Assembly: GCA_037893245.1 (NCBI GenBank)
Contig: JBAIAA010000788.1
Coordinates: 558,001 to 622,000, forward strand
Origin: Crossaster papposus
Taxonomy: Eukaryota > Echinodermata > Asteroidea > Velatida > Solasteridae
Length of the DNA stretch: 64,000 nt
Direction: 5' to 3'
Shown: piece by piece, positions 48,264 to 61,655 of the stretch
How the letters are laid out: each line of letters starts with the position of its first letter
How positions within the stretch are numbered: position 1 is the stretch's first letter
Program-made: the position numbers and the translations under genes
The notes under the pieces: generated by a model
What the model was told of the DNA's origin: nothing
Databases searched by the model: none
Seen by the model: only the letters and a program-made list of their open reading frames with translations

Positions 48264-48874
48264 CGTGTCTCACTCAGCCTGCTCAGAAGGAACAGCAGAG
48301 GTATAAGACAGAGATAGAGTATATCCACGTGTCTCACTCAGCCTGCTCAGAAGGAAAAGCAGAGGTAGAAGACAGAGATAGAGTATATCCACGTGGCTCA
48401 CTCAGCCTGCTCAGAAGGAACAGAAGAGGTAGAAGACAGAGATATAGTATATCCACGTGTCTGATCTACACCTCACTTAGCCTGCTCAGAAGAATCAGCA
48501 GAGGTAGAAGACAGAGATAGAGTATATCCACGTGTGTGATCTACACCTCACTCAGCCTGCTCAGAAGGAACAGCAGAGGTAGAAGACAGAGATATAGTAT
48601 ATCCACGTGTCTCTCTCAGCCTGCTCAGAAGGAACAGCAGAAGTAGAAGACAGAGATAGAGTATATCCACGTGTCTGATCTACACCTCACTCAGCCTGCT
48701 CAGAAGGAACAGCAGAGGTAGAAGACAGAGATAGAGTATATCCACGTGTCTCACTCAGCCTGCTCAGAAGGAACAGCAGAGGTAGAAGACAGAGATAGAG
48801 TATATCCACGTGTCTCACTCAGCCTGCTCAGAAGGAACAGCAGAGTTAGAAGACAGAGATAGAGTATATCCACG

Positions 48875-51800
48875 TGTCTCACTCAGCCTGCTCAGAAGGA
48901 ACAGCAGAGGTAGAAGACAGAGATAGAGTATATCCACGTGTCTGATCTACACTTCACTCAGCCTGCTCAGAAGAATCAGCATAGGTAGAAGACAGAGATA
49001 GAGTATATCCACGTGTCTGATCTACACCTCACTCAGCCTGCTCAGAAGGAACTGCAGAGGTAGAAGACAGAGATAGAGTATATCAACGTGTCTGATCTAC
49101 ACCTCACTCAGCCTGCTCAGAAGGAACAGCAGAGGTAGAAGACAGAGATAGAGTATATCGACGTGTCTCACTCAGCCTGCTCAGAAGGAACAGCAGAGGT
49201 AGAAGACATAGATAGAGTATATCCACCTGTCTGATCTACACCTCATCCAGCCTGCTCAGAAGAATCAGCAGAGGTAGAAGACAAAGATAGAGTATATCCA
49301 CGTGTCTGATCTACACCTCACTCAGCCTGCTCAGAAGGAACAGCAGAGGTAGAAGACAGAGATAGAGTATATCCACGTGTCTGATCTACACCTCACTCAG
49401 CTCGCTCAGAAAGAACAGCTGAGGTAGAAGACAGAGATAGGGTATATCCACGTGTCTCACTCAGCCTGCTCAGAAGGAACAGCAGAGGTATAAGACAGCG
49501 ATAGAGTATATCCACGTGTCTCACTCAGCCTGCTCAGAAGGAAAAGCAGAGGTAGAAGACAGAGATAGAGTATATCCACGTGGCTCACTCAACCTGCTCA
49601 GAAGGAACAGAAGAGGTAGAAGACAGAGATATAGTATATCCACGTGTCTGATCTACACCTCACTTAGCATGCTCAGAAGAATCAGCAGAGGTAGAAGACA
49701 GAGATAGAGTATATCCACGTGTCTGATCTACACATCACTCAGCCTGCTCAGAAGGAACAGCAGAGGTAGAAGACAGAGATAGAGTATATCTACGTGTCTG
49801 ATCTACACCTCACTCAGCCTGCTCAGAAGGAACAGCAGAGGTAGAAGACAGAGATAGAGTATATCCATGTGTCTGATCTACACCTCACTCAGCCTGCTCA
49901 GAAGGAACAGCAGAGATAGAAGACAGAGATAGAGTATATCCACGTGTCTCACTCAGCCTGCTCAGAAGGAACAGCAGAGGTAGAAGACAGAGATAGAGTA
50001 TATCCACGTGTCTGATCTACACCTTACTCAGCCTGCTCAGAAGGAACAGCAGAGGTAGAAGACAGAGGTAGAGTATAGCCACGTGTCTCACTCAGCCTGC
50101 TCAGAAGGAACAGCAGATGTAGAAGACAGAGATAGAGTATATCCACGTGTCTCACTCAGCCTGTTCAGAAGGAACAGCAGAGGTAGAAGACAGAGATAGA
50201 GTATATCCACGTGTCTGATCTACACTTCACCCAGCCTGCTCAGAAGAATCAGCAGAGGTAGAAGACAGAGATAGAGTATATCCACGTGTCTGATCTACAC
50301 CTCACTCAGCTTGCTCAGAAGGAACAGCAGAGGTAGAAGACAGAGATAGAGTATATCCACGTGTCTGATCTACACCTCACTCAGCCTGCTCAGAAGGAAC
50401 AGCAGATGTAGAAGACAGAGATAGAGTATATCCACGTGTCTCACTCAGCCTGCTCAGAAGGAACAGCAGAGGTAGAAGACAGAGATAGAGAATATCCACG
50501 TGTCTGATCTACACTTCACCCAGCCTGCTCAGAAGAATCGGCAGAGGTAGAAGACAGAGATAGAGTATATCCACGTGTCTGATCTACACCTCAATCAGCT
50601 TGCTCAGAAGGAACAGCAGAGGTAGAAGACAGAGATAGAGTATATCCACGTGTCTGATCTACACCTCACTCAGCCTGCTCAGAAGGAACAGCAGAGGTAG
50701 AAGACAGATATAGAGTATATCCACGTGTCTCACTCAGCCTGCTCAGAAGGAACAGCAGAGGTAGAAGACAGATATATAGTATATCCACGTGTCTCACTCA
50801 GCCTGATCAGAAGGAACAGCAGAGGTATAAGACAGAGATAGAGTATATCCACGTGTCTCACTCAGCCTGCTCAGAAGGAAAAGCAGAGGTAGAAGACAGA
50901 GATAGAGTATATCCACGTGTCTGATCTACACTTCACCCAGCCTGCTCAGAAGGAACAGAAGAGGTAGAAGACAGAGATATAGTATATCCACGTGTCTGAT
51001 CTACACCTCACTTAGCCTGCTCAGAAGAATCAGCAGAGGTAGAAGACAGAGATAGAGTATATCCACGTGTCTGATCTACACATCACTCAGCCTGCTCAGA
51101 AGGAACAGCAGAGGTATAAGACAGAGATAGAGTATATCCACGTGTCTCACTCAGCCTGCTCAGAAGGAAAAGCAGAGGTAGAAGACAGAGATAGAGTATA
51201 TCCACGTGGCTCACTCAGCCTGCTCAGAAGGAACAGGAGAGGTAGAAGACAGAGATATAGTATATCCACGTGTCTGATCTACACCTCACTTAGCCTGCTC
51301 AGAAGAATCAGCAGAGGTAGAAGACAGAGATAGAGTATATCCACGTGTCTGATCTACACATCACTCAGCCTGCTCAGAAGGATCAGCAGAGGTAGAAGAC
51401 AGAGATAGAGTATATCCACGTGTCTGATCTACACCTCACTCAGCCTGCTCAGAAGGAACAGCAGAGGTAGAAGACAGAGATATAGTATATCCACGTGTCT
51501 CACTCAGCCTGCTCAAAAGGAACAGCAGAGGTAGAAGACAGAGATAGAGTATATCCACGTGTGTGATCTACACCTCACTCAGCCTTCTCAGAAGGAACGG
51601 CAGAGGTAGAAGACAGAGATAGAGTATATCCACGTGTCTCACTCAGCCTGCTCAGAAGGAACAGCAGAGGTAGAAGACAGAGATATAGTATATCCACGTG
51701 TCTCTCTCAGCCTGCTCAGAATGAACAGCAGAGGTAGAAGACAGAGATAGAGTATATCCACGTGTCTGATCTACACCTCACTCAGCCTGCTCAGAAGGAA

Positions 51801-53152
51801 CAGCAGAGGTAGAAGACAGAGATAGAGTATATCCACGTGTCTGATCTACACCTCACTCAGCCTGCTCAGACGGAACAGCAGAGGTAGAAGACAGAGATAG
51901 AGTATATCCACGTGTCTCACTCAGCCTGCTCAGAAGGAACAGCAGAGGTAGAAGACAGAGATAGAGTATATCCACATGTCTCACTGAGCCTGCTCAGAAG
52001 GAACAGCAGAGTTAGAAGACAGAGATAGAGTATATCCACGTGTCTCACTCAGCCTGCTCATAAGGAACAGCAGAGGTAGAAGACAGAGATAGAGTATATC
52101 CACGTGTCTGATCTACACTTCACTCAGCCTGCTCAGAAGAATCAGCATAGGTAGAAGACAGAGATAGAGTATATCCACGTGTCTGATCTACACATCACTC
52201 AGCCTGCTCAGAAGGAACAGCAGAGGTATAAGACAGAGATAGAGTATATCCACGTGTCTCACTCAGCCTGCTCAGAAGGAAAAGCAGAGGTAGAAGACAG
52301 AGATAGAGTATATCCACGTGGCTCACTCAGCCTGCTCAGAAGGAACAGGAGAGGTAGAAGACAGAGATATAGTATATCCACGTGTCTGATCTACACCTCA
52401 CTTAGCCTGCTCAGAAGAATCAGCAGAGGTAGAAGACAGAGATAGAGTATATCCACGTGTCTGATCTACACATCACTCAGCCTGCTCAGAAGGAACAGCA
52501 GAGGTAGAAGACAGAGGTAGAGTATATCCACGTGTCTGATCTACACCTCACTCAGCCTGCTCAGAAGAAACGGCAGAGGTAGAAGACAGAGATATAGTAT
52601 ATCCACGTGTCTCACTCAGCCTGCTCAAAAGGAACAGCAGAGGTAGAAGACAGAGATAGAGTATATCCACGTGTGTGATCTACACCTCACTCAGCCTGCT
52701 CAGAAGGAACGGCAGAGGTAGAAGACAGAGATAGAGTATATCCACGTGTCTCACTCAGCCTGCTCAGAAGGAACAGCAGAGGTAGAAGACAGAGATATAG
52801 TATATCCACGTGTCTCTCTCAGCCTGCTCAGAATGAACAGCAGAGGTAGAAGACAGAGATAGAGTATATCCACGTGTCTGATCTACACCTCACTCAGCCT
52901 GCTCAGAAGGAACAGCAGAGGTAGAAGACAGAGATAGAGTATATCCACGTGTCTGATCTACACCTCACTCAGCCTGCTCAGAAGGAACAGCAGAGGTAGA
53001 AGACAGAGATAGAGTATATCCACGTGTCTCACTCAGCCTGCTCAGAAGGAACAGCAGAGGTAGAAGACAGAGATAGAGTATATCCACGTGTCTCACTGAG
53101 CCTGCTCAGAAGGAACAGCAGAGTTAGAAGACAGAGATAGAGTATATCCACG
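48875..53152 (+). repeat. 4278-bp tandem unit, copy 1
   Basis: Constant offset 4278 (34 L plus 27 S) to the next copy: CTTCACTC/GCATAGG monomer 48938/53216, GGAAAAGC 49516/53794, 51067/55345, 52179/56457, CTCTCTC 51698/55976 and 52810/57088. Shared private variants include AGCTCGCTC (near 49400 and 53678), CAACCTGCTC, AGCATGCTC, CAGACGGAAC (near 51868 and 56146) and AGCCTTCTC (near 51582 and 55860). Differences include AAAACAGAG near 53631 and GATCAGCAG near 51381. Confidence 0.92.
51067..52178 (+). repeat. 1112-bp nested duplication, copy A
   Basis: A 16-mer (8 L plus 8 S) starting with an ACATCACTC L monomer that carries GGTATAAG. It is repeated at 52179-53290 and, through the 4278-bp event, again at 55345-56456 and 56457-57568. 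Markers: AACAGGAGAGG (51233/52345) and the GAATGAAC-bearing CTCTCTC monomer (51698/52810). Differences: CAGACGG and CACATGTCTCACTGAG occur only in copy A; AAGAAACGG near 52564 occurs only in copy B. Confidence 0.88.
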
Positions 53153-53290
53153 TGTCTCACTCAGCCTGCTCAGAAGGAACAGCAGAGGTAGAAGACAGAG
53201 ATAGAGTATATCCACGTGTCTGATCTACACTTCACTCAGCCTGCTCAGAAGAATCAGCATAGGTAGAAGACAGAGATAGAGTATATCCAC
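52179..53290 (+). repeat. 1112-bp nested duplication, copy B
   Basis: Second nested copy. Both A and B, with their private differences, are found again 4278 bp downstream. The 1112-bp duplication and several substitutions therefore predate the 4278-bp duplication. Confidence 0.88.
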
Positions 53291-56200
53291 GTGTCTGATC
53301 TACACCTCACTCAGCCTGCTCAGAAGGAACTGCAGAGGTAGAAGACAGAGATAGAGTATATCAACGTGTCTGATCTACACCTCACTCAGCCTGCTCAGAA
53401 GGAACAGCAGAGGTAGAAGACAGAGATAGAGTATATCGACGTGTCTCACTCAGCCTGCTCAGAAGGAACAGCAGAGGTAGAAGACATAGATAGAGTATAT
53501 CCACCTGTCTGATCTACACCTCATCCAGCCTGCTCAGAAGAATCAGCAGAGGTAGAAGACAAAGATAGAGTATATCCACGTGTCTGATCTACACCTCACT
53601 CAGCCTGCTCAGAAGGAACAGCAGAGGTAGAAAACAGAGATAGAGTATATCCACGTGTCTGATCTACACCTCACTCAGCTCGCTCAGAAAGAACAGCTGA
53701 GGTAGAAGACAGATATAGGGTATATCCACGTGTCTCACTCAGCCTGCTCAGAAGGAACAGCAGAGGTATAAGACAGCGATAGAGTATATCCACGTGTCTC
53801 ACTCAGCCTGCTCAGAAGGAAAAGCAGAGGTAGAAGACAGAGATAGAGTATATCCACGTGGCTCACTCAACCTGCTCAGAAGGAACAGAAGAGGTAGAAG
53901 ACAGAGATATAGTATATCCACGTGTCTGATCTACACCTCACTTAGCATGCTCAGAAGAATCAGCAGAGGTAGAAGACAGAGATAGAGTATATCCACGTGT
54001 CTGATCTACACATCACTCAGCCTGCTCAGAAGGAACAGCAGAGGTAGAAGACAGAGATAGAGTATATCTACGTGTCTGATCTACACCTCACTCAGCCTGC
54101 TCAGAAGGAACAGCAGAGGTAGAAGACAGAGATAGAGTATATCCATGTGTCTGATCTACACCTCACTCAGCCTGCTCAGAAGGAACAGCAGAGATAGAAG
54201 ACAGAGATAGAGTATATCCACGTGTCTCACTCAGCCTGCTCAGAAGGAACAGCAGAGGTAGAAGACAGAGATAGAGTATATCCACGTGTCTGATCTACAC
54301 CTTACTCAGCCTGCTCAGAAGGAACAGCAGAGGTAGAAGACAGAGGTAGAGTATAGCCACGTGTCTCACTCAGCCTGCTCAGAAGGAACAGCAGATGTAG
54401 AAGACAGAGATAGAGTATATCCACGTGTCTCACTCAGCCTGTTCAGAAGGAACAGCAGAGGTAGAAGACAGAGATAGAGTATATCCACGTGTCTGATCTA
54501 CACTTCACCCAGCCTGCTCAGAAGAATCAGCAGAGGTAGAAGACAGAGATAGAGTATATCCACGTGTCTGATCTACACCTCACTCAGCTTGCTCAGAAGG
54601 AACAGCAGAGGTAGAAGACAGAGATAGAGTATATCCACGTGTCTGATCTACACCTCACTCAGCCTGCTCAGAAGGAACAGCAGATGTAGAAGACAGAGAT
54701 AGAGTATATCCACGTGTCTCACTCAGCCTGCTCAGAAGGAACAGCAGAGGTAGAAGACAGAGATAGAGAATATCCACGTGTCTGATCTACACTTCACCCA
54801 GCCTGCTCAGAAGAATCGGCAGAGGTAGAAGACAGAGATAGAGTATATCCACGTGTCTGATCTACACCTCAATCAGCTTGCTCAGAAGGAACAGCAGAGG
54901 TAGAAGACAGAGATAGAGTATATCCACGTGTCTGATCTACACCTCACTCAGCCTGCTCAGAAGGAACAGCAGAGGTAGAAGACAGATATAGAGTATATCC
55001 ACGTGTCTCACTCAGCCTGCTCAGAAGGAACAGCAGAGGTAGAAGACAGATATATAGTATATCCACGTGTCTCACTCAGCCTGATCAGAAGGAACAGCAG
55101 AGGTATAAGACAGAGATAGAGTATATCCACGTGTCTCACTCAGCCTGCTCAGAAGGAAAAGCAGAGGTAGAAGACAGAGATAGAGTATATCCACGTGTCT
55201 GATCTACACTTCACCCAGCCTGCTCAGAAGGAACAGAAGAGGTAGAAGACAGAGATATAGTATATCCACGTGTCTGATCTACACCTCACTTAGCCTGCTC
55301 AGAAGAATCAGCAGAGGTAGAAGACAGAGATAGAGTATATCCACGTGTCTGATCTACACATCACTCAGCCTGCTCAGAAGGAACAGCAGAGGTATAAGAC
55401 AGAGATAGAGTATATCCACGTGTCTCACTCAGCCTGCTCAGAAGGAAAAGCAGAGGTAGAAGACAGAGATAGAGTATATCCACGTGGCTCACTCAGCCTG
55501 CTCAGAAGGAACAGGAGAGGTAGAAGACAGAGATATAGTATATCCACGTGTCTGATCTACACCTCACTTAGCCTGCTCAGAAGAATCAGCAGAGGTAGAA
55601 GACAGAGATAGAGTATATCCACGTGTCTGATCTACACATCACTCAGCCTGCTCAGAAGGAACAGCAGAGGTAGAAGACAGAGATAGAGTATATCCACGTG
55701 TCTGATCTACACCTCACTCAGCCTGCTCAGAAGGAACAGCAGAGGTAGAAGACAGAGATATAGTATATCCACGTGTCTCACTCAGCCTGCTCAAAAGGAA
55801 CAGCAGAGGTAGAAGACAGAGATAGAGTATATCCACGTGTGTGATCTACACCTCACTCAGCCTTCTCAGAAGGAACGGCAGAGGTAGAAGACAGAGATAG
55901 AGTATATCCACGTGTCTCACTCAGCCTGCTCAGAAGGAACAGCAGAGGTAGAAGACAGAGATATAGTATATCCACGTGTCTCTCTCAGCCTGCTCAGAAT
56001 GAACAGCAGAGGTAGAAGACAGAGATAGAGTATATCCACGTGTCTGATCTACACCTCACTCAGCCTGCTCAGAAGGAACAGCAGAGGTAGAAGACAGAGA
56101 TAGAGTATATCCACGTGTCTGATCTACACCTCACTCAGCCTGCTCAGACGGAACAGCAGAGGTAGAAGACAGAGATAGAGTATATCCACGTGTCTCACTC

Positions 56201-57430
56201 AGCCTGCTCAGAAGGAACAGCAGAGGTAGAAGACAGAGATAGAGTATATCCACATGTCTCACTGAGCCTGCTCAGAAGGAACAGCAGAGTTAGAAGACAG
56301 AGATAGAGTATATCCACGTGTCTCACTCAGCCTGCTCATAAGGAACAGCAGAGGTAGAAGACAGAGATAGAGTATATCCACGTGTCTGATCTACACTTCA
56401 CTCAGCCTGCTCAGAAGAATCAGCATAGGTAGAAGACAGAGATAGAGTATATCCACGTGTCTGATCTACACATCACTCAGCCTGCTCAGAAGGAACAGCA
56501 GAGGTATAAGACAGAGATAGAGTATATCCACGTGTCTCACTCAGCCTGCTCAGAAGGAAAAGCAGAGGTAGAAGACAGAGATAGAGTATATCCACGTGGC
56601 TCACTCAGCCTGCTCAGAAGGAACAGGAGAGGTAGAAGACAGAGATATAGTATATCCACGTGTCTGATCTACACCTCACTTAGCCTGCTCAGAAGAATCA
56701 GCAGAGGTAGAAGACAGAGATAGAGTATATCCACGTGTCTGATCTACACATCACTCAGCCTGCTCAGAAGGAACAGCAGAGGTAGAAGACAGAGGTAGAG
56801 TATATCCACGTGTCTGATCTACACCTCACTCAGCCTGCTCAGAAGAAACGGCAGAGGTAGAAGACAGAGATATAGTATATCCACGTGTCTCACTCAGCCT
56901 GCTCAAAAGGAACAGCAGAGGTAGAAGACAGAGATAGAGTATATCCACGTGTGTGATCTACACCTCACTCAGCCTGCTCAGAAGGAACGGCAGAGGTAGA
57001 AGACAGAGATAGAGTATATCCACGTGTCTCACTCAGCCTGCTCAGAAGGAACAGCAGAGGTAGAAGACAGAGATATAGTATATCCACGTGTCTCTCTCAG
57101 CCTGCTCAGAATGAACAGCAGAGGTAGAAGACAGAGATAGAGTATATCCACGTGTCTGATCTACACCTCACTCAGCCTGCTCAGAAGGAACAGCAGAGGT
57201 AGAAGACAGAGATAGAGTATATCCACGTGTCTGATCTACACCTCACTCAGCCTGCTCAGAAGGAACAGCAGAGGTAGAAGACAGAGATAGAGTATATCCA
57301 CGTGTCTCACTCAGCCTGCTCAGAAGGAACAGCAGAGGTAGAAGACAGAGATAGAGTATATCCACGTGTCTCACTGAGCCTGCTCAGAAGGAACAGCAGA
57401 GTTAGAAGACAGAGATAGAGTATATCCACG
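53153..57430 (+). repeat. 4278-bp tandem unit, copy 2
   Basis: Second copy. Similarity runs past the nominal end through the CTTCACTC monomer at 57494 to about 57590, where AACAGCAG replaces AACTGCAG. The CACTGAG variant occurs at 53088 and 57366 in equivalent positions, but the equivalent near 48810 has CACTCAG. The true breakpoint may therefore lie slightly right of 48875. Confidence 0.91.
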
Positions 57431-57493
57431 TGTCTCACTCAGCCTGCTCAGAAGGAACAGCAGAGGTAGAAGACAGAGATAGAGTATATCCAC

Positions 57494-59141
57494 GTGTCTG
57501 ATCTACACTTCACTCAGCCTGCTCAGAAGAATCAGCATAGGTAGAAGACAGAGATAGAGTATATCCACGTGTCTGATCTACACCTCACTCAGCCTGCTCA
57601 GAAGGAACAGCAGAGGTAGAAGACAGAGATAGAGTATATCAACGTGTCTGATCTACACCTCACTCAGCCTGCTCAGAAGGAACAGCAGAGGTAGAAGACA
57701 GATATAGAGTATATCCACGTGTCTCACTCGGCCTTCTCAGAAGGAACAGCAGAGGTAGAAGACAGAGATAGAGTATATCCACGTGTCTGATCTACACCTC
57801 ACTCAGCCTGCTCAGAAGGAACAGCAGAGGTAGAAGACAGAGATAGAGTATATCCACGTGTCTCGCTCAGCCTGCTCAGAAGGAACAGCAGAGGTAGAAG
57901 ACAGAGATAGAGTATATCCACCTGTCTGATCTACACCTCACTTAGCCTGCTCAGAAGAATCAGCAGAGGTAGAAGACAGAGATAGAGTATATCCACGTGT
58001 CTGATCTACACATCACTCAACCTGCTCAGAAGGAACAGCAGAGGTAGAAGACAGAGATAGAGTATATCCACGTGTCTGATCTACACCTCACTCAGCCTGC
58101 TCAAAAGGAACAGCAGAGGTAGAAGACAGAGATAGATTATATCCACGTGTCTCACTCAGCCTGCTCAGAAGGAACAGCAGAGGTAGAAGACAGATATATA
58201 GTATATCCACGTGTCTCTCTCAGCCTGCTCAGAAGGAACAGCAGAGGTAGAAGACAGAGATAGAGTATATCAACGTGTCTGATCTACACCTCACTCAGCC
58301 TGCTCAGAAGGAACAGCTGAGGTAGAAGACAGAGATAGAGTATATCCACGTGTCTGATCTACATCTCACTCTACCTGCTCAGAAGGAACAGCAGAGGTAG
58401 AAGACAGAGGTAGAGTATAGCCACGTGTCTCACTCAGCCTGCTCAGAAGGAACAGCAGATGTAGAAGACAGAGATAGAGTATATCCACGTGTCTCACTCA
58501 GCCTGCTCAGAAGGAACAGCAGAGGTAGAAGACAGAGATAGAGTATATCCACGTGTCTGATCTACACTTCACCCAACCTGCTCAGAAGAATCAGCAGAGG
58601 TAAAAGACAGAGATACAGTATATCCACGTGTCTGATCTACACCTCACTCAGCTTGCTCAGAAGGAACAGCAGAGGTAGAAGACAGAGATAGAGTATATCC
58701 ACGTGTCTGATCTACACCTCACTCAGCCTGCTCAGAAGAATCAGCAGAGGTAGAAGACAGAGATAGAGTATATCCACGTCTCTGATCTACACCTCAATCA
58801 GCTTGCTCAGAAGGAACAGCAGAGGTAGAAGACAGAGATAGAGTATATCCACGTGTCTGATCTACACCTCACTCAGCCTGCTCAGAAGGAACAGCAGAGG
58901 TAGAAGACAGAGATAGAGTATATCCACGTGTCTCACTCAGCCTGCTCAGAAGGAACAGCAGAGGTAGAAGACAGAGATAGAGTATATCCACGTGTCTGAT
59001 CTACACCTCACTCAGCCTGCTCAGAAGGAACAGCAGAGGTAGAAGACAGAGATAGAGTATATCCACCTGTCTGATCTACACCTCACTTAGCCTGCTCAGA
59101 AGAATCAGCAGAGGTAGAAGACAGAGATAGAGTATATCCAC
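57494..59141 (+). repeat. 1648-bp tandem unit, copy 1
   Basis: 16 L plus 7 S. Landmarks at +1648: CTTCACTC/GCATAGG 57494/59142, CACTCGGCCTTCTC near 57724/59372, CTCTCTC 58211/59859, ACATCTCACTCTACC 58361/60009, and CACGTCTCTGATC near 58776/60424. These private variants are not seen elsewhere in the window. Confidence 0.9.
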
Positions 59142-60789
59142 GTGTCTGATCTACACTTCACTCAGCCTGCTCAGAAGAATCAGCATAGGTAGAAGACAGA
59201 GATAGAGTATATCCACGTGTCTGATCTACACCTCACTCAGCCTGCTCAGAAGGAACAGCAGAGGTAGAAGACAGAGATAGAGTATATCAACGTGTCTGAT
59301 CTACACCTCACTCAGCCTGCTCAGAAGGAACAGCAGAGGTAGAAGACAGATATAGAGTATATCCACGTGTCTCACTCGGCCTTCTCAGAAGGAACAGCAG
59401 AGGTAGAAGACAGAGATAGAGTATATCCACGTGTCTGATCTACACCTCACTCAGCCTGCTCAGAAGGAACAGCAGAGGTAGAAGACAGAGATAGAGTATA
59501 TCCACGTGTCTCGCTCAGCCTGCTCAGAAGGAACAGCAGAGGTAGAAGACAGAGATAGAGTATATCCACCTGTCTGATCTACACCTCACTTAGCCTGCTC
59601 AGAAGAATCAGCAGAGGTAGAAGACAGAGATAGAGTATATCCACGTGTCTGATCTACACATCACTCAACCTGCTCAGAAGGAACAGCAGAGGTAGAAGAC
59701 AGAGATAGAGTATATCCACGTGTCTGATCTACACCTCACTCAGCCTGCTCAAAAGGAACAGCAGAGGTAGAAGACAGAGATAGATTATATCCACGTGTCT
59801 CACTCAGCCTGCTCAGAAGGAACAGCAGAGGTAGAAGACAGATATATAGTATATCCACGTGTCTCTCTCAGCCTGCTCAGAAGGAACAGCAGAGGTAGAA
59901 GACAGAGATAGAGTATATCAACGTGTCTGATCTACACCTCACTCAGCCTGCTCAGAAGGAACAGCTGAGGTAGAAGACAGAGATAGAGTATATCCACGTG
60001 TCTGATCTACATCTCACTCTACCTGCTCAGAAGGAACAGCAGAGGTAGAAGACAGAGGTAGAGTATAGCCACGTGTCTCACTCAGCCTGTTCAGAAGGAA
60101 CAGCAGATGTAGAAGACAGAGATAGAGTATATCCACGTGTCTCACTCAGCCTGCTCAGAAGGAACAGCAGAGGTAGAAGACAGAGATAGAGTATATCCAC
60201 GTGTCTGATCTACACTTCACCCAACCTGCTCAGAAGAATCAGCAGAGGTAAAAGACAGAGATACAGTATATCCACGTGTCTGATCTACACCTCACTCAGC
60301 TTGCTCAGAAGGAACAGCAGAGGTAGAAGACAGAGATAGAGTATATCCACGTGTCTGATCTACACCTCACTCAGCCTGCTCAGAAGAATCAGCAGAGGTA
60401 GAAGACAGAGATAGAGTATATCCACGTCTCTGATCTACACCTCAATCAGCTTGCTCAGAAGGAACAGCAGAGGTAGAAGACAGAGATAGAGTATATCCAC
60501 GTGTCTGATCTACACCTCACTCAGCCTGCTCAGAAGGAACAGCAGAGGTAGAAGACAGAGATAGAGTATATCCACGTGTCTCACTCAGCCTGCTCAGAAG
60601 GAACAGCAGAGGTAGAAGACAGAGATAGAGTATATCCACGTGTCTGATCTACACCTCACTCAGCCTGCTCAGAAGGAACAGCAGAGGTAGAAGACAGAGA
60701 TAGAGTATATCCACCTGTCTGATCTACACCTCACTTAGCCTGCTCAGAAGAATCAGCAGAGGTAGAAGACAGAGATAGAGTATATCCAC
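59142..60789 (+). repeat. 1648-bp tandem unit, copy 2
   Basis: Second copy, nearly identical. One difference seen is CCTGTTCAG near 60089 versus CCTGCTCAG near 58441. Confidence 0.9.
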
Positions 60790-61525
60790 GTGTCTGATCT
60801 ACACATCACTCAACCTGCTCAGAAGGAACAGCAGAGGTAGAAGACAGAGATAGAGTATATCCACGTGTCTGATCTACACCTCACTCAGCCTGCTCAAAAG
60901 GAACAGCAGAGGTAGAAGACAGAGATAGAGTATATCCACGTGTCTCACTCAGCCTGCTCAGAAGGAACAGCAGAGGTAGAAGACAGAGATATAGTATATC
61001 CACGTGTCTCTCTCAGCCTGCTCAGAAGGAACAGCAGAGGTAGAAGACAGAGATAGAGTATATCAACGTGTCTGATCTACACCTCACTCAGCCTGCTCAG
61101 AAGGAACAGCTGAGGTAGAAGACAGAGATAGAGTATATCCACGTGTCTGATCTACACCTCACTCTACCTGCTCAGAAGGAACAGCAGAGGTAGAAGACAG
61201 AGGTAGAGTATAGCCACGTGTCTCACTCAGCCTGCTCAGAAGGAACAGCAGATGTAGAAGACAGAGATAGAGTATATCCACGTGTCTCACTCAGCCTGCT
61301 CAGAAGGAACAGCAGAGGTAGAAGACAGAGATAGAGTATATCCACGTGTCTGATCTACACTTCACCCAGCCTGCTCAGAAGAATCAGCAGAGGTAGAAGA
61401 CAGAGATACAGTATATCCACGTGTCTGATCTACACCTCACTCAGCTTGCTCAGAAGGAACAGCAGAGGTAGAAGACAGAGATAGAGTATATCCACGTGTC
61501 TGATCTACACCTCACTCAGCCTGCT
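60790..61525 (+). repeat. Partial third copy at offset 1145
   Basis: Matches 59645-60380 at offset 1145 (11 L plus 5 S): ACATCACTCAACC 59645/60790, CTCTCTC 59859/61004, CACTCTACC near 60011/61156. It has reverted or unmutated states at several sites (CACCTCACTCTACC rather than CATCTCACTCTACC, CACCCAGCC rather than CACCCAACC, GATAGAG rather than GATTATATCC's neighbour), so it may preserve the older version. From about 61525 it continues as an H2-like run (AGATGTAG, GAGAATATCC, TCAATCAGCTTG). Confidence 0.83.
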
Positions 61526-61655
61526 CAGAAGGAACAGCAGATGTAGAAGACAGAGATAGAGTATATCCACGTGTCTCACTCAGCCTGCTCAGAAGGAACA
61601 GCAGAGGTAGAAGACAGAGATAGAGAATATCCACGTGTCTGATCTACACTTCACC

